This document shows, piece by piece, positions 25,141-36,262 of a DNA stretch of 64,000 bases (position 1 is the first letter of the stretch; each line of letters opens with the position of its first letter). The stretch is from Rubrivivax sp. Its GTDB lineage: Bacteria; Pseudomonadota; Gammaproteobacteria; Burkholderiales; Burkholderiaceae_C. Where the stretch lies: assembly GCA_020248945.1 (NCBI GenBank), contig JADCGQ010000013.1, positions 62,001-126,000 on the forward strand, given 5' to 3'. Below the pieces are notes generated by a model. That model did no database searches. It had not been told where the DNA came from and saw nothing but the letters and a program-made list of their open reading frames with translations. Made by a program: the position numbers and the translations under genes.

Positions 25141-27267
25141 ATGAGCGCGGTTCAACTGACTCTCGGCGACGACGGCATCCTCGTCGCCACGATGGACCTG
25201 CCCGGCCGCCCGATGAATGTGGTGACCGACGCGTTGATGGAAGGCATCGCCGCCGCCCTCACGCGCCTGGCCGAGCCCGGCGCGAAGGGATTGATCCTCA
25301 CCAGCGGCAAGGCCGACTTCTGCGCCGGCGGCGACATCGACCGCATGTCGAAGTGGACGACGCCTGAGCAGCCCTTCGAGGCCAGCATGGCGATGAAGCG
25401 CGTGCTGCGCCAGCTCGAGACGCAGGGCAAGCCGGTCGTCGCTGCGATCCACGGCCACGCGCTCGGCGGCGGGCTCGAGCTGGCACTGGCCTGCCATGCC
25501 CGCATCGTGCTCGACGACCCGCGCCTGAAGCTTGGTCAGCCCGAGGTGAAGCTGGGCCTGCTGCCCGGCGGCGGCGGCACGGTGCGGCTGTCGCGGCTGG
25601 TGGGCATCCAGGCGGCGCTGCAGATCTGCGGCGAGGGCGGCGACTTCAGCCCCGCCAAGGCGCTGTCCACCGGCTTCATCACCGCGCTGTCGCCCACACG
25701 CGACGCGCTGATGCAGGCGGCACGCGACTGGATCGCCGCCAACCCGAAGGCCAAGCAGCCCTGGGACCAGCCCAAGTTCCGCTTCCCCGGCGGCGACAGC
25801 AAGAGCCCGGCGATGGCGCAGCTGTGGGCCATCGCCCCTTCCATCGCCTTCGGCAAGGGCCGTGGCCTGTACCCAGCGGTGCAGCACATCATGAGCGCCA
25901 TCTTCGAAGGTGGTCTTCTCGACGTGGACAGCGCCAGCGTGGTGGAGAGCCGCTACTTCGCGGCCTGCTGCCTGTCGCAGGTGTCGCGCAACCTGATCGG
26001 CACGCTCTGGTACGGGCTGAATGCGCTGAAGAAGGGCGCCTCACGGCCTGCGGGCGTGGCACCGTCGAAGGTGAGCAAGCTCGGCGTGCTCGGCGCCGGC
26101 ATGATGGGCGCCGGCATCGCGCACGTCGCGGCCAAGGCCGGCCTCTCGGTGGTGCTGCTCGACAGCACCCAGGAGGCGGCCGACAAGGGCAAGGCGCACG
26201 CGCAGGCGCTGCTCGACACCGCCGTCAAGCGTGGGCGCAGCACGGCCGAGAAACGTGACGCGTTGCTGGCGCGCATCCAACCCACCGCGGCGTATGCCGA
26301 TCTCGCCGGCTGCGATCTGGTCATCGAAGCCGTGTTCGAAGACCGCGAGGTCAAGGCCGGCGTCACGCGCCAGGCCGAGGCCGTGCTGGGCGAGCGTGCC
26401 GTGTTCGCGAGCAACACCAGCACGCTGCCCATCACCGGCCTGGCGAAGGCGTCCGCGCGGCCGGCGAACTTCATCGGCCTGCACTTCTTCAGCCCGGTGG
26501 AGAAGATGCCGCTGGTGGAGATCATCGTCGGCGCGCAGACGAGCGACGAGACGCTGGCGCGCGGCTTCGACTTCGTGCAGCAGATCGGCAAGACACCGAT
26601 CGTCGTGAACGACTCGCGCGGCTTCTACACGAGCCGCGTGTTCGGCACCTACGTGATGGAGGGCCTGGCGATGCTGCGCGAAGGCGTGCACCCGCGCGCC
26701 ATCGAGGTGGCCGGCCTGCAGGCCGGCATGCCGATGCCGCCGCTGGCGCTGCAGGACGAGGTGAGCCTGTCGCTGGCCGTGCACGTGGCCGACCAGACGA
26801 AGAAGGATCTGGCGGCCGAAGGAAGGGCCTACGACGAACACCCCGGCATGGCCGTGGCGCGGCAGCTGTGCGCGGCGGGCCGCATCGGCCGCAAGGCCGG
26901 CCGCGGCTTCTATGACTACGACGATGAGGACAAGCACCTGTGGCCCGGCCTGACGGCGATGTTCCCCACCGCCGCCACGCAGCCGCCGCTGGCCGAACTG
27001 GTGGACCGGCTGCTCTATGCCCAGGCCGTGGAGTCGGCGCGCTGCCTCGAAGAAGGCGTGCTGCGCTCGGTGGTCGACGCCAACGTCGGCAGCATCTTCG
27101 GCTGGGGTTTCGCGCCTTGCCACGGGGGCACGCTGCAGTTCATCGACTCGATCGGTGCAGCACGCTTCGTGGCGCGCGCCCAGGCGCTGGCGGTTCAGCA
27201 CGGGCCGCGATTCGCCCCGCCGCCCGGCTTGCTTCAGCGAGCAAGCAGTGGCACCCTGGCAGCTTGA
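25141..27267 (+). CDS. Bifunctional enoyl-CoA hydratase / 3-hydroxyacyl-CoA dehydrogenase
   Basis: 708 residues. The N-terminal crotonase domain (1 to about 200: FCAGGDIDRM, HALGGGLELALACHARI, KLGQPEVKLGLLPGGGG) joins a Rossmann-fold dehydrogenase (from about 315: LGVLGAGMMGAGIAHVAAKA) with the HFFSPVEKMPLVEI catalytic segment and a duplicated C-terminal domain. This is the FadB/FadJ architecture, catalysing hydration and NAD-dependent oxidation of acyl-CoA. ATG 25141 follows the thiolase stop by two bases. Whether it is the FadB or FadJ type is not resolved. Confidence 0.87.
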   Translation: MSAVQLTLGDDGILVATMDLPGRPMNVVTDALMEGIAAALTRLAEPGAKGLILTSGKADFCAGGDIDRMSKWTTPEQPFEASMAMKRVLRQLETQGKPVVAAIHGHALGGGLELALACHARIVLDDPRLKLGQPEVKLGLLPGGGGTVRLSRLVGIQAALQICGEGGDFSPAKALSTGFITALSPTRDALMQAARDWIAANPKAKQPWDQPKFRFPGGDSKSPAMAQLWAIAPSIAFGKGRGLYPAVQHIMSAIFEGGLLDVDSASVVESRYFAACCLSQVSRNLIGTLWYGLNALKKGASRPAGVAPSKVSKLGVLGAGMMGAGIAHVAAKAGLSVVLLDSTQEAADKGKAHAQALLDTAVKRGRSTAEKRDALLARIQPTAAYADLAGCDLVIEAVFEDREVKAGVTRQAEAVLGERAVFASNTSTLPITGLAKASARPANFIGLHFFSPVEKMPLVEIIVGAQTSDETLARGFDFVQQIGKTPIVVNDSRGFYTSRVFGTYVMEGLAMLREGVHPRAIEVAGLQAGMPMPPLALQDEVSLSLAVHVADQTKKDLAAEGRAYDEHPGMAVARQLCAAGRIGRKAGRGFYDYDDEDKHLWPGLTAMFPTAATQPPLAELVDRLLYAQAVESARCLEEGVLRSVVDANVGSIFGWGFAPCHGGTLQFIDSIGAARFVARAQALAVQHGPRFAPPPGLLQRASSGTLAA

Positions 27268-27283
27268 AGCGCCACGAACACCC

Positions 27284-28238
27284 ATGGGCAAGGATTTGCC
27301 AGCGCCGCCGGTGTCGCTGGACGGCGCGCCCTTCGGCGTGCTCTGCACCGACGAGCACGGGTGCTGCACCCACACCAACGCGGCCTGGCAGGACATCTGC
27401 GGGCTGACGCTGGCCGAGAGCCTGGGTGACGGCAGGACCCGCGGGCTGCCCCCCGACGACCGCGAGGTCGTCGCGCACCAATGGCTGGCCGATGCAGAAA
27501 GCGGCCGGCCCTTCGACCTTGTGTTCCGCGTTCTTTGCAAGGATGGCATCGGACGCCACGCGCGGGCGCGCGCCTGGTCCGTGCCGGGCGGAACCATCGG
27601 CACCGTCGAAGATGTCACCGAAGCCGAAGCGCGCGCTCAACAGTTGCGCAGCACCGCTCAGCTGCTGGATCGCACCGGCCAGATCGCCGGCGTGGGCGCC
27701 TGGGACATCGACCTGCGCACGCGCGAGGTGCGCTGGAGCACACAGACCTACCGCATCTACGAACGCCCGCTCGACTGGCGGCCCGGCATCGAAGACGGCA
27801 TGGACTACTGCGCCCCCGAGGCCCGGCGCAACGCCACCGACGAGCTGCACGCCAGCCGCGAGCGGCTGGGCCTGGTCCGCGAAGCCGTGGTCGGCGCACC
27901 CGCCACGGGGCTGCTGCACGGCCAGCCGGCCGAGCGGCGGGAGGCCCTGGCGTGCGTGCGGGAACGGCTGCATGCGCAGGGTGGCATCGAGGGGCTTGCC
28001 GGTGAGCCTGGCGCATCGCGACGGCGCGGTCTTGCACACGCTGATGTCGGTCGTGGTGGAGCGCGATGCCGACGGGCGCAGCGTTCGGCGGCTGGCCGTG
28101 TGCGAGGACATCTCCGAGACCGTGCGGCGGCAGGCCGAACTGGTGCGCAGCGAGCCGGGCTCGACGGTGTTCAGGCTGGTGCTGGTGCAGGGCGACCCCG
28201 ATGCCGCCCACGCGCCTAGTCCACCAGCGGCGCCTTGA
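27284..28238 (+). pseudogene. Frameshifted PAS-domain sensor remnant
   Basis: Starting ATGGGC at 27284, the frame encodes two PAS-like segments: FGVLCTDEHGCCTHTNAAW, ending GTVEDVTEAEARAQ, and IAGVGAWDIDLRTREVRWS. At a GGGG run (27991-27994) the similarity moves frame. Removing one G restores IEGLPVSLAHRDG and continues through LAVCEDISETVRRQAELVRS to a stop at 28238. The protein then simply ends, without the GGDEF or kinase domain such sensors usually carry, so it is both frameshifted and truncated. It overlaps the convergent response regulator by 23 nt. A sequencing error at the G-run would not explain the missing output domain. Confidence 0.6.
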
Positions 28239-28899
28239 AGACGTAGCCCACGCGCGAACGCGACTGCAACGGCACCATCAGCGGCGTGGCGCGCTCGATT
28301 CGGCGGCGCAGGCGGTAGATGATGGCGTTGAGGCCGTCGTCGCCCTGTGCCGAGGGCACGCGGCCCAGGCGCTGGCGCAGCGCGTCCCGCGTGACGGTTT
28401 CGCCGCGCGCCTCGAGCAGGCACTGCAGCACCTGCAAGTCGGTGTCCGACAGCGGCACGCGGGCCCCATCGGGCGCCTGCAACTCGGCCTGCTGGCGGTT
28501 GAGCCGCCAGGCCTCGGCCCTGACCACCGGCGGCGCGGCGCGCCGCTGCACGGCCTGGATGGCCAGCGACACCTGCTCGAACTGAACCGGCTTGACCAGG
28601 TACATGTCGGCACCGGCCTCGACGATCTGCCGGAAGACATCGGGGCCCAGGCGCCCCGACACCACCAGCACCCCGGCCTGCGTGCGCTTGCGCAGCACCT
28701 TGATGAGCTCGACGCCGTCGACACCGGGCAGGCCCAGGTCGAGCACGTAGAACTCGTGGTCGTAGGCGCCGTCGCTGGCCAGCAGGTCGTTGCTGTCGAA
28801 GAACGTGGTGACCTCGACGCCCAGGCTGCGCAGGTGCTGCGACAGACACTCACAGTAGACGACATCGTCGTCGACGAGAACCAGGCGGGTCGGCAACAT
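28216..28899 (-). CDS. OmpR-family response regulator, orphan
   Basis: 227 residues: a receiver domain with acidic pocket D10-D11, phospho-acceptor Asp54 (VLDLGLPG), Ser81 and Lys103 (LVKPV), then a winged-helix effector domain (LSDTDLQVLQCLLEARGETV, YRLRRRIE, VGYVFKAP). No histidine kinase is encoded next to it. The only sensor-like sequence nearby is the broken PAS gene that converges on it, so any former partnership may be lost. The regulon is unknown. Confidence 0.85.
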   Translation of the reverse strand: MLPTRLVLVDDDVVYCECLSQHLRSLGVEVTTFFDSNDLLASDGAYDHEFYVLDLGLPGVDGVELIKVLRKRTQAGVLVVSGRLGPDVFRQIVEAGADMYLVKPVQFEQVSLAIQAVQRRAAPPVVRAEAWRLNRQQAELQAPDGARVPLSDTDLQVLQCLLEARGETVTRDALRQRLGRVPSAQGDDGLNAIIYRLRRRIERATPLMVPLQSRSRVGYVFKAPLVD

Positions 28900-28960
28900 A
28901 ACGTTGATGTCTTGTGGCGCCGTCTATCCGTGCGGCATCGTCCTCAATCTTACGGCGGTC

Positions 28961-30091
28961 TCATGACAGCGCACGCCCGATCAGGATCTTCTGCACCTCG
29001 GACGTTCCCTCGTAGATCTGGCACACCCTCACGTCGCGGTAGATGCGCTCGACCGGGAAGTCGCTGACGTAGCCATACCCACCGTGCACCTGGATGGCGT
29101 CGGAGCACACGCGCTCGGCCATCTCGCTGGCGAAGAGCTTGGCCATCGCGGCTTCCTTCAGGCAAGGCTGGCCGGCGTCCTTGAGCGCGGCGGCGTGGAA
29201 GATCATCTGCCGCGCGACCTCGATCTGCGTCGCCATGTCGGCCAGCTTGAACTGCACCGCCTGGTGCTGGAAGATGGGCTGGCCGAAGCTGGTACGGTCG
29301 TTCGAATAGGTCAGAGCCGCTTCAAAGGCCGCGCGGGCCATGCCCACGGCCTGGCTGGCGATGCCGATGCGGCCGCCCTCCAGGCCACTGAGCGCGATCT
29401 TCAGGCCCATGCCCTCGTCGCCCAGGCGGTTGGCGGCCGGGATGCGGCAGTTCTCGAAACGGATCTGCGCCGTGTCGCTGGCGTGCTGGCCGAGTTTGTC
29501 TTCGAGCCGCGCCACCGTGTAGCCGGGCGTGGCGGTGGGCACGAGGAAGGCGCTGATGCCCTTCTTGCCCGCGGCCTTGTCGGTGACGGCCATGACGATG
29601 GCGACGTCGCCGTGTTTGCCGCTGGTGATGAACTGCTTGACGCCGTCGAGCACGTAGAAGTCGCCTTCCCGTCGCGCCGTGGTGCGCAGGCCGCCGGCCT
29701 CGGAGCCCACGTGCGGCTCGGTCAGGCAGAAGGCGCCGAGCATCTCGCCGCGCGCCAGCGGCACCAGGAAGCGCTGCTGCTGCTCGGCGTTGCCGAAGGC
29801 CATCAGGATGGAGCAGACGGGGCAGTTGTTGACGCTGACGATGGTGCTGGTGGCACCGTCGCCGGCGGCGACTTCTTCCAGGATGACGGCCAGCGCGAGG
29901 TAGTCCAGCCCGGCACCGCCCAACTCGGCCGGAACGGCCACGCCGTAGCAGCCCAGCGCCGCCAGGCCGCGCAGCGCGGCGGCCGGGAACTGGTGGGTCT
30001 TGTCCCAAGTGGCAGCGTGCGGTGCCACCTCGGCCTGGACGTAGGTGCGCACGGCATCCTGCACGGCGCGGTGGTCTTCAGAAAGCAGCAT
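28961..30091 (-). CDS. Acyl-CoA dehydrogenase
   Basis: 376 residues, the size of short/medium-chain enzymes. Motifs are AFCLTEPHVGSEAGG and QFITSGKHGD for flavin and substrate, and catalytic Glu361 in IYEGTSEVQKILIGR, the position used by butyryl- and medium-chain enzymes (unlike the AtuD- and LiuA-type genes in this window). It is transcribed on the minus strand with an SDR, a LysE exporter and a thiolase upstream, a loose catabolic set. The substrate chain length is not predictable from sequence alone. Confidence 0.85.
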   Translation of the reverse strand: MLLSEDHRAVQDAVRTYVQAEVAPHAATWDKTHQFPAAALRGLAALGCYGVAVPAELGGAGLDYLALAVILEEVAAGDGATSTIVSVNNCPVCSILMAFGNAEQQQRFLVPLARGEMLGAFCLTEPHVGSEAGGLRTTARREGDFYVLDGVKQFITSGKHGDVAIVMAVTDKAAGKKGISAFLVPTATPGYTVARLEDKLGQHASDTAQIRFENCRIPAANRLGDEGMGLKIALSGLEGGRIGIASQAVGMARAAFEAALTYSNDRTSFGQPIFQHQAVQFKLADMATQIEVARQMIFHAAALKDAGQPCLKEAAMAKLFASEMAERVCSDAIQVHGGYGYVSDFPVERIYRDVRVCQIYEGTSEVQKILIGRALS

Positions 30092-30154
30092 GGGGTGTCG
30101 CCAAGGTTCGTTCGGGGGCGTCGGCGGCTTGCGCCCGGGTCAAGGGGCTCCGCC

Positions 30155-30822
<668 letters not shown>

Positions 30823-30826
<4 letters not shown>

Positions 30827-31491
30827 GCCATCACCGGCCTTTCCTTCAGGATGCGCAAAGCCAGCGCGATGAACAGCAGCCCGCCGGCGGCCTGGAGCAG
30901 GCGCTTCAGCAGACCCGGTGTCCCCGCGCCGACGAGGCGCGACAAGCGCGCAGCCAGCAGCACCAGCAGCGCCAGGAAGAGGCCGCCCTGCAGCACGAAC
31001 CAGCTGCCGAGCAGCAGGAACGAGACTGTCACTGCCGGCGACTCAGCCGGCACGAACTGCGGCAGAAACGCGAGGAAGAAGAGCGCGACCTTGGGGTTCA
31101 GGACATTCGTCAGCAGGCCAGCGCGGAAGTCGGCGGCCGTGCTGCGCGCGATCGGGCTGCGCGGCAGCGCGGCGCCGCCGCCGCGCCAGGCGCCCGCCAG
31201 CATCTGCAGTCCCAGCACCACCAGGTAGGCGGCACCGACCCACTGGATGGCGACGAAGGCGGCCGGGTGCAGCGCGAGCAAGGTCGCCAGGCCGAATGCC
31301 GCCGCCAACGCGTGCACGACGCAGCCGGCACTGATGCCCGCGGCGACCGCCAGGCCAGCCCGTGCGCCGGCCTGCAGCGTGCGGCTCACCGTGAGCAGGA
31401 AGTCGACGCCGGGCGTGGCGTTGAGCAGCGCCACCGCTGCGGCGAACACCGCCAGCTCCGCCGGCCCGGGCAACAGTGCCGGGCCAGCCAT
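30823..31491 (-). CDS. LysE family amino-acid exporter
   Basis: 222 residues with about six hydrophobic helices and the LysE/RhtB hallmark ATPGVDFLLTVSRTLQAGAR near the N-terminus, plus LTNVLNPKVALFFLAFLPQF in the middle. ATG 31491 overlaps the upstream thiolase stop by 1 nt, and its stop overlaps the SDR gene. Family members export lysine, homoserine, threonine or related metabolites; the cargo is not determined. Confidence 0.85.
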
Positions 31492-32672
31492 CACAGCCGT
31501 TCGATGGCCATCGCAGTGGCCTCGCCGCCGCCGATGCACAGCGCCGCCACGCCGCGCTTCACACCCTGCGTGCGCATCGCACCCAGCAGCGTGACGACGA
31601 TGCGAGCACCGCTGGCGCCGATGGGGTGACCCAGGGCGCAGGCGCCGCCGTGCACGTTGACGATCTCGTGCGGCAGATTGAACTCGGCCATCGCGGCCAT
31701 CGTGACGGCGGCGAAGGCCTCGTTCACCTCCCAGAGGTTGACGCTCTTGGCGTCCCAGCCGGCCTTCTTCAGCACCTTCTCGATGGCACCGGCCGGCGCG
31801 GTGGAAAACCACTCCGGCGCCTGCGCGTGCACGGCGTGGCTGACGATGCGCGCCAGCGGCTGCAGGCCCATCTGCCGCGCCGTGCTCTCGCGCATCAGCA
31901 CCAGCGCGGCGGCGCCGTCGCTGATGCTGCTGGCGTTGGCCGCCGTGATGGTGCCGTCCTTCTTGAAGGCGGGCTTGAGCGTGGGGATCTTGTCGAGCTT
32001 GGCCTTGAAGGGCTGCTCGTCGTGCTTCACCACCGTGTCGCCGGCCTTGCCGGGCAGCGTGACGGGGGCGATCTCCCAGTCGAAGCGGCCGTCTTGATTG
32101 GCGGCCTTGGCGCGCGTGGTGCTGGCAATGGCGTAGGCGTCCTGCGCCTCGCGCGTGAAGCCGTACTTGGCGGCGCAGCTCTCGGCGAACACACCCATGG
32201 CCTTGCCACGCTCGTAGGCGTCTTCCAGGCCGTCCATCGCCATGTGGTCGAACAGCTGCGCGGCACCGTACTTCACGCCCTTGCGCGCGAACATCAGGTG
32301 CGGCGCGTTGGTCATGCTCTCCATGCCTCCGGCCACCACCACCTGCGCGCTGCCGGCGGCCAGCATGTCGTGGGCGAACATCATCGCGCGCATGCCGCTG
32401 CCGCACATCTTGGACAGCGTCACCGCGCCGGCACTCAGCGGCAGCCCGGCCTTCAGCGCCGCCTGGCGCGCCGGGGCCTGGCCCTGGCCGGCCATCAGGC
32501 AGTTGCCGAGCAGCACCTCGTCGATGGCATCACCGGGCACGCCGGCGCGCTCGACGGCGGCACGCAAGGCCACGGCGCCCAGCTCCCAGGCGGCCAGGCC
32601 GGCGAAATCACCCAACAGGCCGCCGATGGGCGTGCGGGCTGCGGAGACGATGACGACGGGGTCGGTGGGCAT
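31491..32672 (-). CDS. Acetyl-CoA C-acetyltransferase (thiolase)
   Basis: 393 residues, the size of biosynthetic or degradative acetoacetyl-CoA thiolases. The catalytic residues are nucleophile Cys90 (LSKMCGSGM), NEAF, GHPIGASGARI and the second Cys in LCIGGG. It interconverts acetoacetyl-CoA and two acetyl-CoA, and could consume acetoacetate-derived products of the BKACE and leucine/terpenoid pathways nearby. It is coupled to the lysE gene. A second thiolase of a different subfamily is at 23927-25138. Confidence 0.87.
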   Translation of the reverse strand: MPTDPVVIVSAARTPIGGLLGDFAGLAAWELGAVALRAAVERAGVPGDAIDEVLLGNCLMAGQGQAPARQAALKAGLPLSAGAVTLSKMCGSGMRAMMFAHDMLAAGSAQVVVAGGMESMTNAPHLMFARKGVKYGAAQLFDHMAMDGLEDAYERGKAMGVFAESCAAKYGFTREAQDAYAIASTTRAKAANQDGRFDWEIAPVTLPGKAGDTVVKHDEQPFKAKLDKIPTLKPAFKKDGTITAANASSISDGAAALVLMRESTARQMGLQPLARIVSHAVHAQAPEWFSTAPAGAIEKVLKKAGWDAKSVNLWEVNEAFAAVTMAAMAEFNLPHEIVNVHGGACALGHPIGASGARIVVTLLGAMRTQGVKRGVAALCIGGGEATAMAIERL

Positions 32673-32733
32673 GGCGGGGTCTCCTTTGAGGATGGCTGAA
32701 GAGTGTCAGCGTGATCAAGCGCGTGAGCAAATA

Positions 32734-34443
32734 CTAGGCAAAGTCGGCTCGCCAGAGATGCACCGCGCGAAGCGCCATGAGGCGCTGCCGTTCGGCCACT
32801 TGCCGCGGCGTCCATTCCGCGATTTGCATTTCGGCGATCTGTTGGCTCAAGTAGTAGCGGCTCGATCGGTAGGCAGCCACCTTGGTCGAGAAGTTCCCGT
32901 TGCCGAGCTGCCGATTGAGCGCGCTTTCGAGCAGAGTGAGGTTTCCCAGCCGCTCTATAGACCGCTCCCAGTGCTCCATGGGAAAGGACTCTTCCCAGGT
33001 CGAGTCCGGGTTTTCCGGCAACACATGCTCGATGGAGCCCGGGTCGGTTTCAGGGTCGAACGCTCTACCTGACGCGTCGGCCTCCAGCCGACCTAGGATG
33101 TAGCGGACCAGCTTCTTGCCTTGCCGAGACGCATCGGGCGACAGCCTCTCGAAGTCTTCTCTGAACCGCTCATCGTCGACATAGATGGGTCGAAGCATGT
33201 CGAAGACCTGCGCAGGTCTTTGGGCCTTTCCATCAAGCACGGCCTTGGCTGCGTCATGGAACACCAGCTCCAATGCATTGGTGTTGAGCCCACTGACTGC
33301 GCTGTAGCGGAACAAAACAACGACCAGCAACTTCAGAACCCTGGCGAAGTCTGCCTCGTCTAGACACTCCCAAGCGGCAAAGACCAGGGGCGTCATCTGC
33401 CTGAGCTTCAGCAGGTTGAGGTCGCGGATGTGCGGGGCACTGTCCTTGCGGTCGATCCAGTAGGCATGCGCAGGATCGAACAAGGCGGCGAACACTTCCG
33501 CCCTGCGCTCAAGTTCTTCAATAAGCGCAAAGACGTCCGCTCCATCGCGAACGCGAACCCTGACCAGCTTGAACAGGCGCTGGCTGCGCACCCGCGGCAG
33601 CTCGCATTGCAAGTGATAGCGAAGAAACTCGGGGAACCTCTCCTGCCCGACCGTCTTGAGCAGTGACTGCCAACGCCGTTGCAGGGAGGCTAAGTCGCTC
33701 TCAGTGCGCAGGCGCGAGAACAGGTAGTTCTTCAGCAAGTCTGTCGCTGACAACTCCAGGCCGCGTGCGTTGAGCGTCTCGAACACTGTGTAGGCGTTCA
33801 GCTCATCATCTACGGAGATTCGGATGAACATCAACTGCCGGCCGGCTGTCTCTGACGCCAGCCTGGCCACCCGTTCACCATCGGGGTTGGCGGCCACGCG
33901 CGCCGCCACTTGCCTGCGGAAGTAGGTGTAACAGTCGAATAGCAGTCGGTTCGACTTCGGCAGCGCCCTAGGGTTGAGTGGCGCGCGCAGTTGGACGAGG
34001 TAGTCCTGATAGAACGCATCGTCAACAGCATTGAGGCTGAGCTTGCTCGATTCGAGGAGAGAAGCCGGATCCCGCTCCCCTATGAACCTGGCCCTCAGTG
34101 CCTCTGCGCGCTGGCGGTTATCGGTGGGGGCAACGCCACGCCCAGCCAACTCATGCAGTTCAGCGATGACTGCGAGCAAACACACGCTCAGGGTTGCCAG
34201 CCGCTGTTGGCCATCAATGATCGAGAACAAGCGATCAGATCGCTCTTCCACGACGATCGCACCCATGTAGTGGATCGCGTCGGGATCGTCGGCCAACTCG
34301 GCGAGATCCAGCCAAAGGTCTTCCCATTGCTCCTCGGTCCACGAGTAGTCGCGCTGATAGGGAGGCACCTGGTACGAGCGCCCGTTACCGATAAGCTCGA
34401 GCAAGGTGAACGTGCTGGTACTCAGCAGGTTTGACTTGGCCAT
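32734..34443 (-). CDS. DUF262/DUF1524 GmrSD-like putative nuclease
   Basis: 569 residues. The N-terminal DUF262 domain shows VPPYQRDYSW (residues 26-35) and the nucleotide-binding SIIDGQQRLATL around residue 80. The C-terminal DUF1524 domain has SIEHVLPENP, then RLGNLTLLESALNRQLGN, the His-Asn pattern of HNH-like nucleases. This two-domain order is that of GmrSD-type modification-dependent restriction proteins. Codon use is visibly less GC-biased than in the flanking genes, suggesting horizontal acquisition. It stands alone between a thiolase and aceK. Its target and any helper gene are unknown. Confidence 0.8.
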   Translation of the reverse strand: MAKSNLLSTSTFTLLELIGNGRSYQVPPYQRDYSWTEEQWEDLWLDLAELADDPDAIHYMGAIVVEERSDRLFSIIDGQQRLATLSVCLLAVIAELHELAGRGVAPTDNRQRAEALRARFIGERDPASLLESSKLSLNAVDDAFYQDYLVQLRAPLNPRALPKSNRLLFDCYTYFRRQVAARVAANPDGERVARLASETAGRQLMFIRISVDDELNAYTVFETLNARGLELSATDLLKNYLFSRLRTESDLASLQRRWQSLLKTVGQERFPEFLRYHLQCELPRVRSQRLFKLVRVRVRDGADVFALIEELERRAEVFAALFDPAHAYWIDRKDSAPHIRDLNLLKLRQMTPLVFAAWECLDEADFARVLKLLVVVLFRYSAVSGLNTNALELVFHDAAKAVLDGKAQRPAQVFDMLRPIYVDDERFREDFERLSPDASRQGKKLVRYILGRLEADASGRAFDPETDPGSIEHVLPENPDSTWEESFPMEHWERSIERLGNLTLLESALNRQLGNGNFSTKVAAYRSSRYYLSQQIAEMQIAEWTPRQVAERQRLMALRAVHLWRADFA

Positions 34444-34476
34444 CGGCTCCTCTTTGCAGTTCGGCGGGTGAAGGCT

Positions 34477-36261
34477 TCAGCCGGCCGCGCGATTGGCAAA
34501 TCGCTTGGAAGCCTCGTACGGAAACACATCGTGCACGTGCCCGCCGATGATGCGCTCCTTGCAGCCCTGCCAGAAGGCGGCATCCAGCAGGTCGGCGTGG
34601 TGGGCCATGAAGACCTCGCGCACCTGCGTGTTGCCGAGCAGGAAGGGGCCGAAGGTCTCGGGGAACACGTCGCCCTTGTTCACCGTGTACCAGATCTCGC
34701 CCGACATCTCGTCTTCCTCGTTGCGCGCCTGCGGCACACGGCGGAAGTTGCAGTCGGTGAGGTACTCGATCTCGTCGTAGTCGTAGAACACCACCTTGCC
34801 GTGGCGCGTGACGCCGAAGTTCTTCCAGAGCATGTCGCCGGGGAAGATGTTCGCGGCCACCAGATCCTTGATGGCGTTGCCGTACTCCACCACCGCGTGC
34901 GCCAGCTGTTCGGGCCCGGCCTCCTGCAGATAGATGTTCAGCGGGATCATGCGGCGCTCGATGTACACGTGCTTGAGGATCAGCTCGGTGTGGCCGTCGC
35001 CGTCGCGGTCCGAAATCTCCAGCACGCTGGGGCAGAACTTCTTCAGCTCCGCCACCAGCTCGTCTTCGAAGCGCGCGCGCGGGAACGCGACGTTGCTGAA
35101 CTCCAGCGTGTCGGCCATGCGGCCGACGCGGTCGTGCTGCTTCACGAGCAGGTACTTGCTCTTGATCAGCTCGCGCGTGGTGTCCTTCTGCGGCGGGTAG
35201 TAGTCCTTGATGACCTTGAACACGTACGGAAACGACGGCAGGTCGAACACCAGCATCACCATGCCCTTGATGCCGGGCGCGATGCGGAACTGGTCGGAGC
35301 TGTGGCGCTGGTGCGCCATGAAGTCGCGGTAGAACAGGTTCTTTCCGTGCTTCTGCAGGCCGAGGGCGTTGTACAGCTCGTGGCGCGGCTTGCGCGGCAT
35401 CATCGAGCGCAAGAACTGCACCGTGGCGCTGGGCACCTCCATGTCGACCATGAAGTAGGCCCGCGCGTAGCTGAAGATCATCAGCAGCTCGTCCTCGCCG
35501 AACAGCGCCGCGTCGATGACGAGCTTGCCCTCCGCATCGTGCAGGATGGGCAGGGCCAGCGGCGTCTCGGTGAAGCCGTTGATGATCTTGCCCACCAGGT
35601 AGGCGCCCTTGTTCCGGTAGAACAGGCTCGACAGCACCTGGATCTGGAAGTTGGCGCGCGGCCGAAAGCCGCCGAGTTCACCGAGCATGGCCTGCACGGT
35701 GTGCTCGACATCGCGGTCGAGGTCGCCAAACTCGCGCTGCAACTGGAAGTTGGTGACGATGCGCTTCCAGGTCTCGTGCAGCGTCTCGCGCGTCGGGTAG
35801 TAGGCGCGGTAGGTGGGCAGCGCCGCCGGCTCGTCGTTTTCGATGTACTCGGTGCTGACCGCCGGCCGCACGAAGATGAAGTCGTTGTGGAAGTAGCTGC
35901 GGTGCAGCAGCTTGCTCGTGACGGAGTTGAAGAAGGTCTCGGCCAGCTCGGGCTGGCGGTGCCCGGTGAGCAGGCCGATGTAGTGCAGCTTGGCCTGCTG
36001 CCAGGTGTCCATGCCGATGGCGTCGATGGCGTAGTCGGCGCGCAGCCGCTCCACCGCCTCGTTCACGCGCAGGTCGTAGAACTCGATGCGCTCGCGTTGT
36101 GCGCGCTGCTGGCCGTGCCAGTCGGCCCGCTCGAAGCGCTGCTGCGCGGCGGCGCTGGTCTCGCGGAACAGGCGGTAGTGGCGGTCGAAGCCATCGACCA
36201 GCGCCTGGGCGATGTCGTAGGCGCGGCTGTCGGTGAGCTTGTGCGGGAACATGCCCGGCAT
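34477..36261 (-). CDS. aceK: Isocitrate dehydrogenase kinase/phosphatase
   Basis: 594 residues, typical for AceK. Recognisable blocks include [76 protein letters not shown] (ATP-binding loop and kinase core) and [20 protein letters not shown]. It phosphorylates or dephosphorylates isocitrate dehydrogenase to divert carbon into the glyoxylate shunt, useful during growth on the acetyl-CoA generated by the catabolic genes of this window. No aceA or aceB is adjacent. ATG 36261 or the Met three codons later (36252) could be the start. Confidence 0.93.
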   Translation of the reverse strand: MPGMFPHKLTDSRAYDIAQALVDGFDRHYRLFRETSAAAQQRFERADWHGQQRAQRERIEFYDLRVNEAVERLRADYAIDAIGMDTWQQAKLHYIGLLTGHRQPELAETFFNSVTSKLLHRSYFHNDFIFVRPAVSTEYIENDEPAALPTYRAYYPTRETLHETWKRIVTNFQLQREFGDLDRDVEHTVQAMLGELGGFRPRANFQIQVLSSLFYRNKGAYLVGKIINGFTETPLALPILHDAEGKLVIDAALFGEDELLMIFSYARAYFMVDMEVPSATVQFLRSMMPRKPRHELYNALGLQKHGKNLFYRDFMAHQRHSSDQFRIAPGIKGMVMLVFDLPSFPYVFKVIKDYYPPQKDTTRELIKSKYLLVKQHDRVGRMADTLEFSNVAFPRARFEDELVAELKKFCPSVLEISDRDGDGHTELILKHVYIERRMIPLNIYLQEAGPEQLAHAVVEYGNAIKDLVAANIFPGDMLWKNFGVTRHGKVVFYDYDEIEYLTDCNFRRVPQARNEEDEMSGEIWYTVNKGDVFPETFGPFLLGNTQVREVFMAHHADLLDAAFWQGCKERIIGGHVHDVFPYEASKRFANRAAG

Positions 36262-36262
36262 G

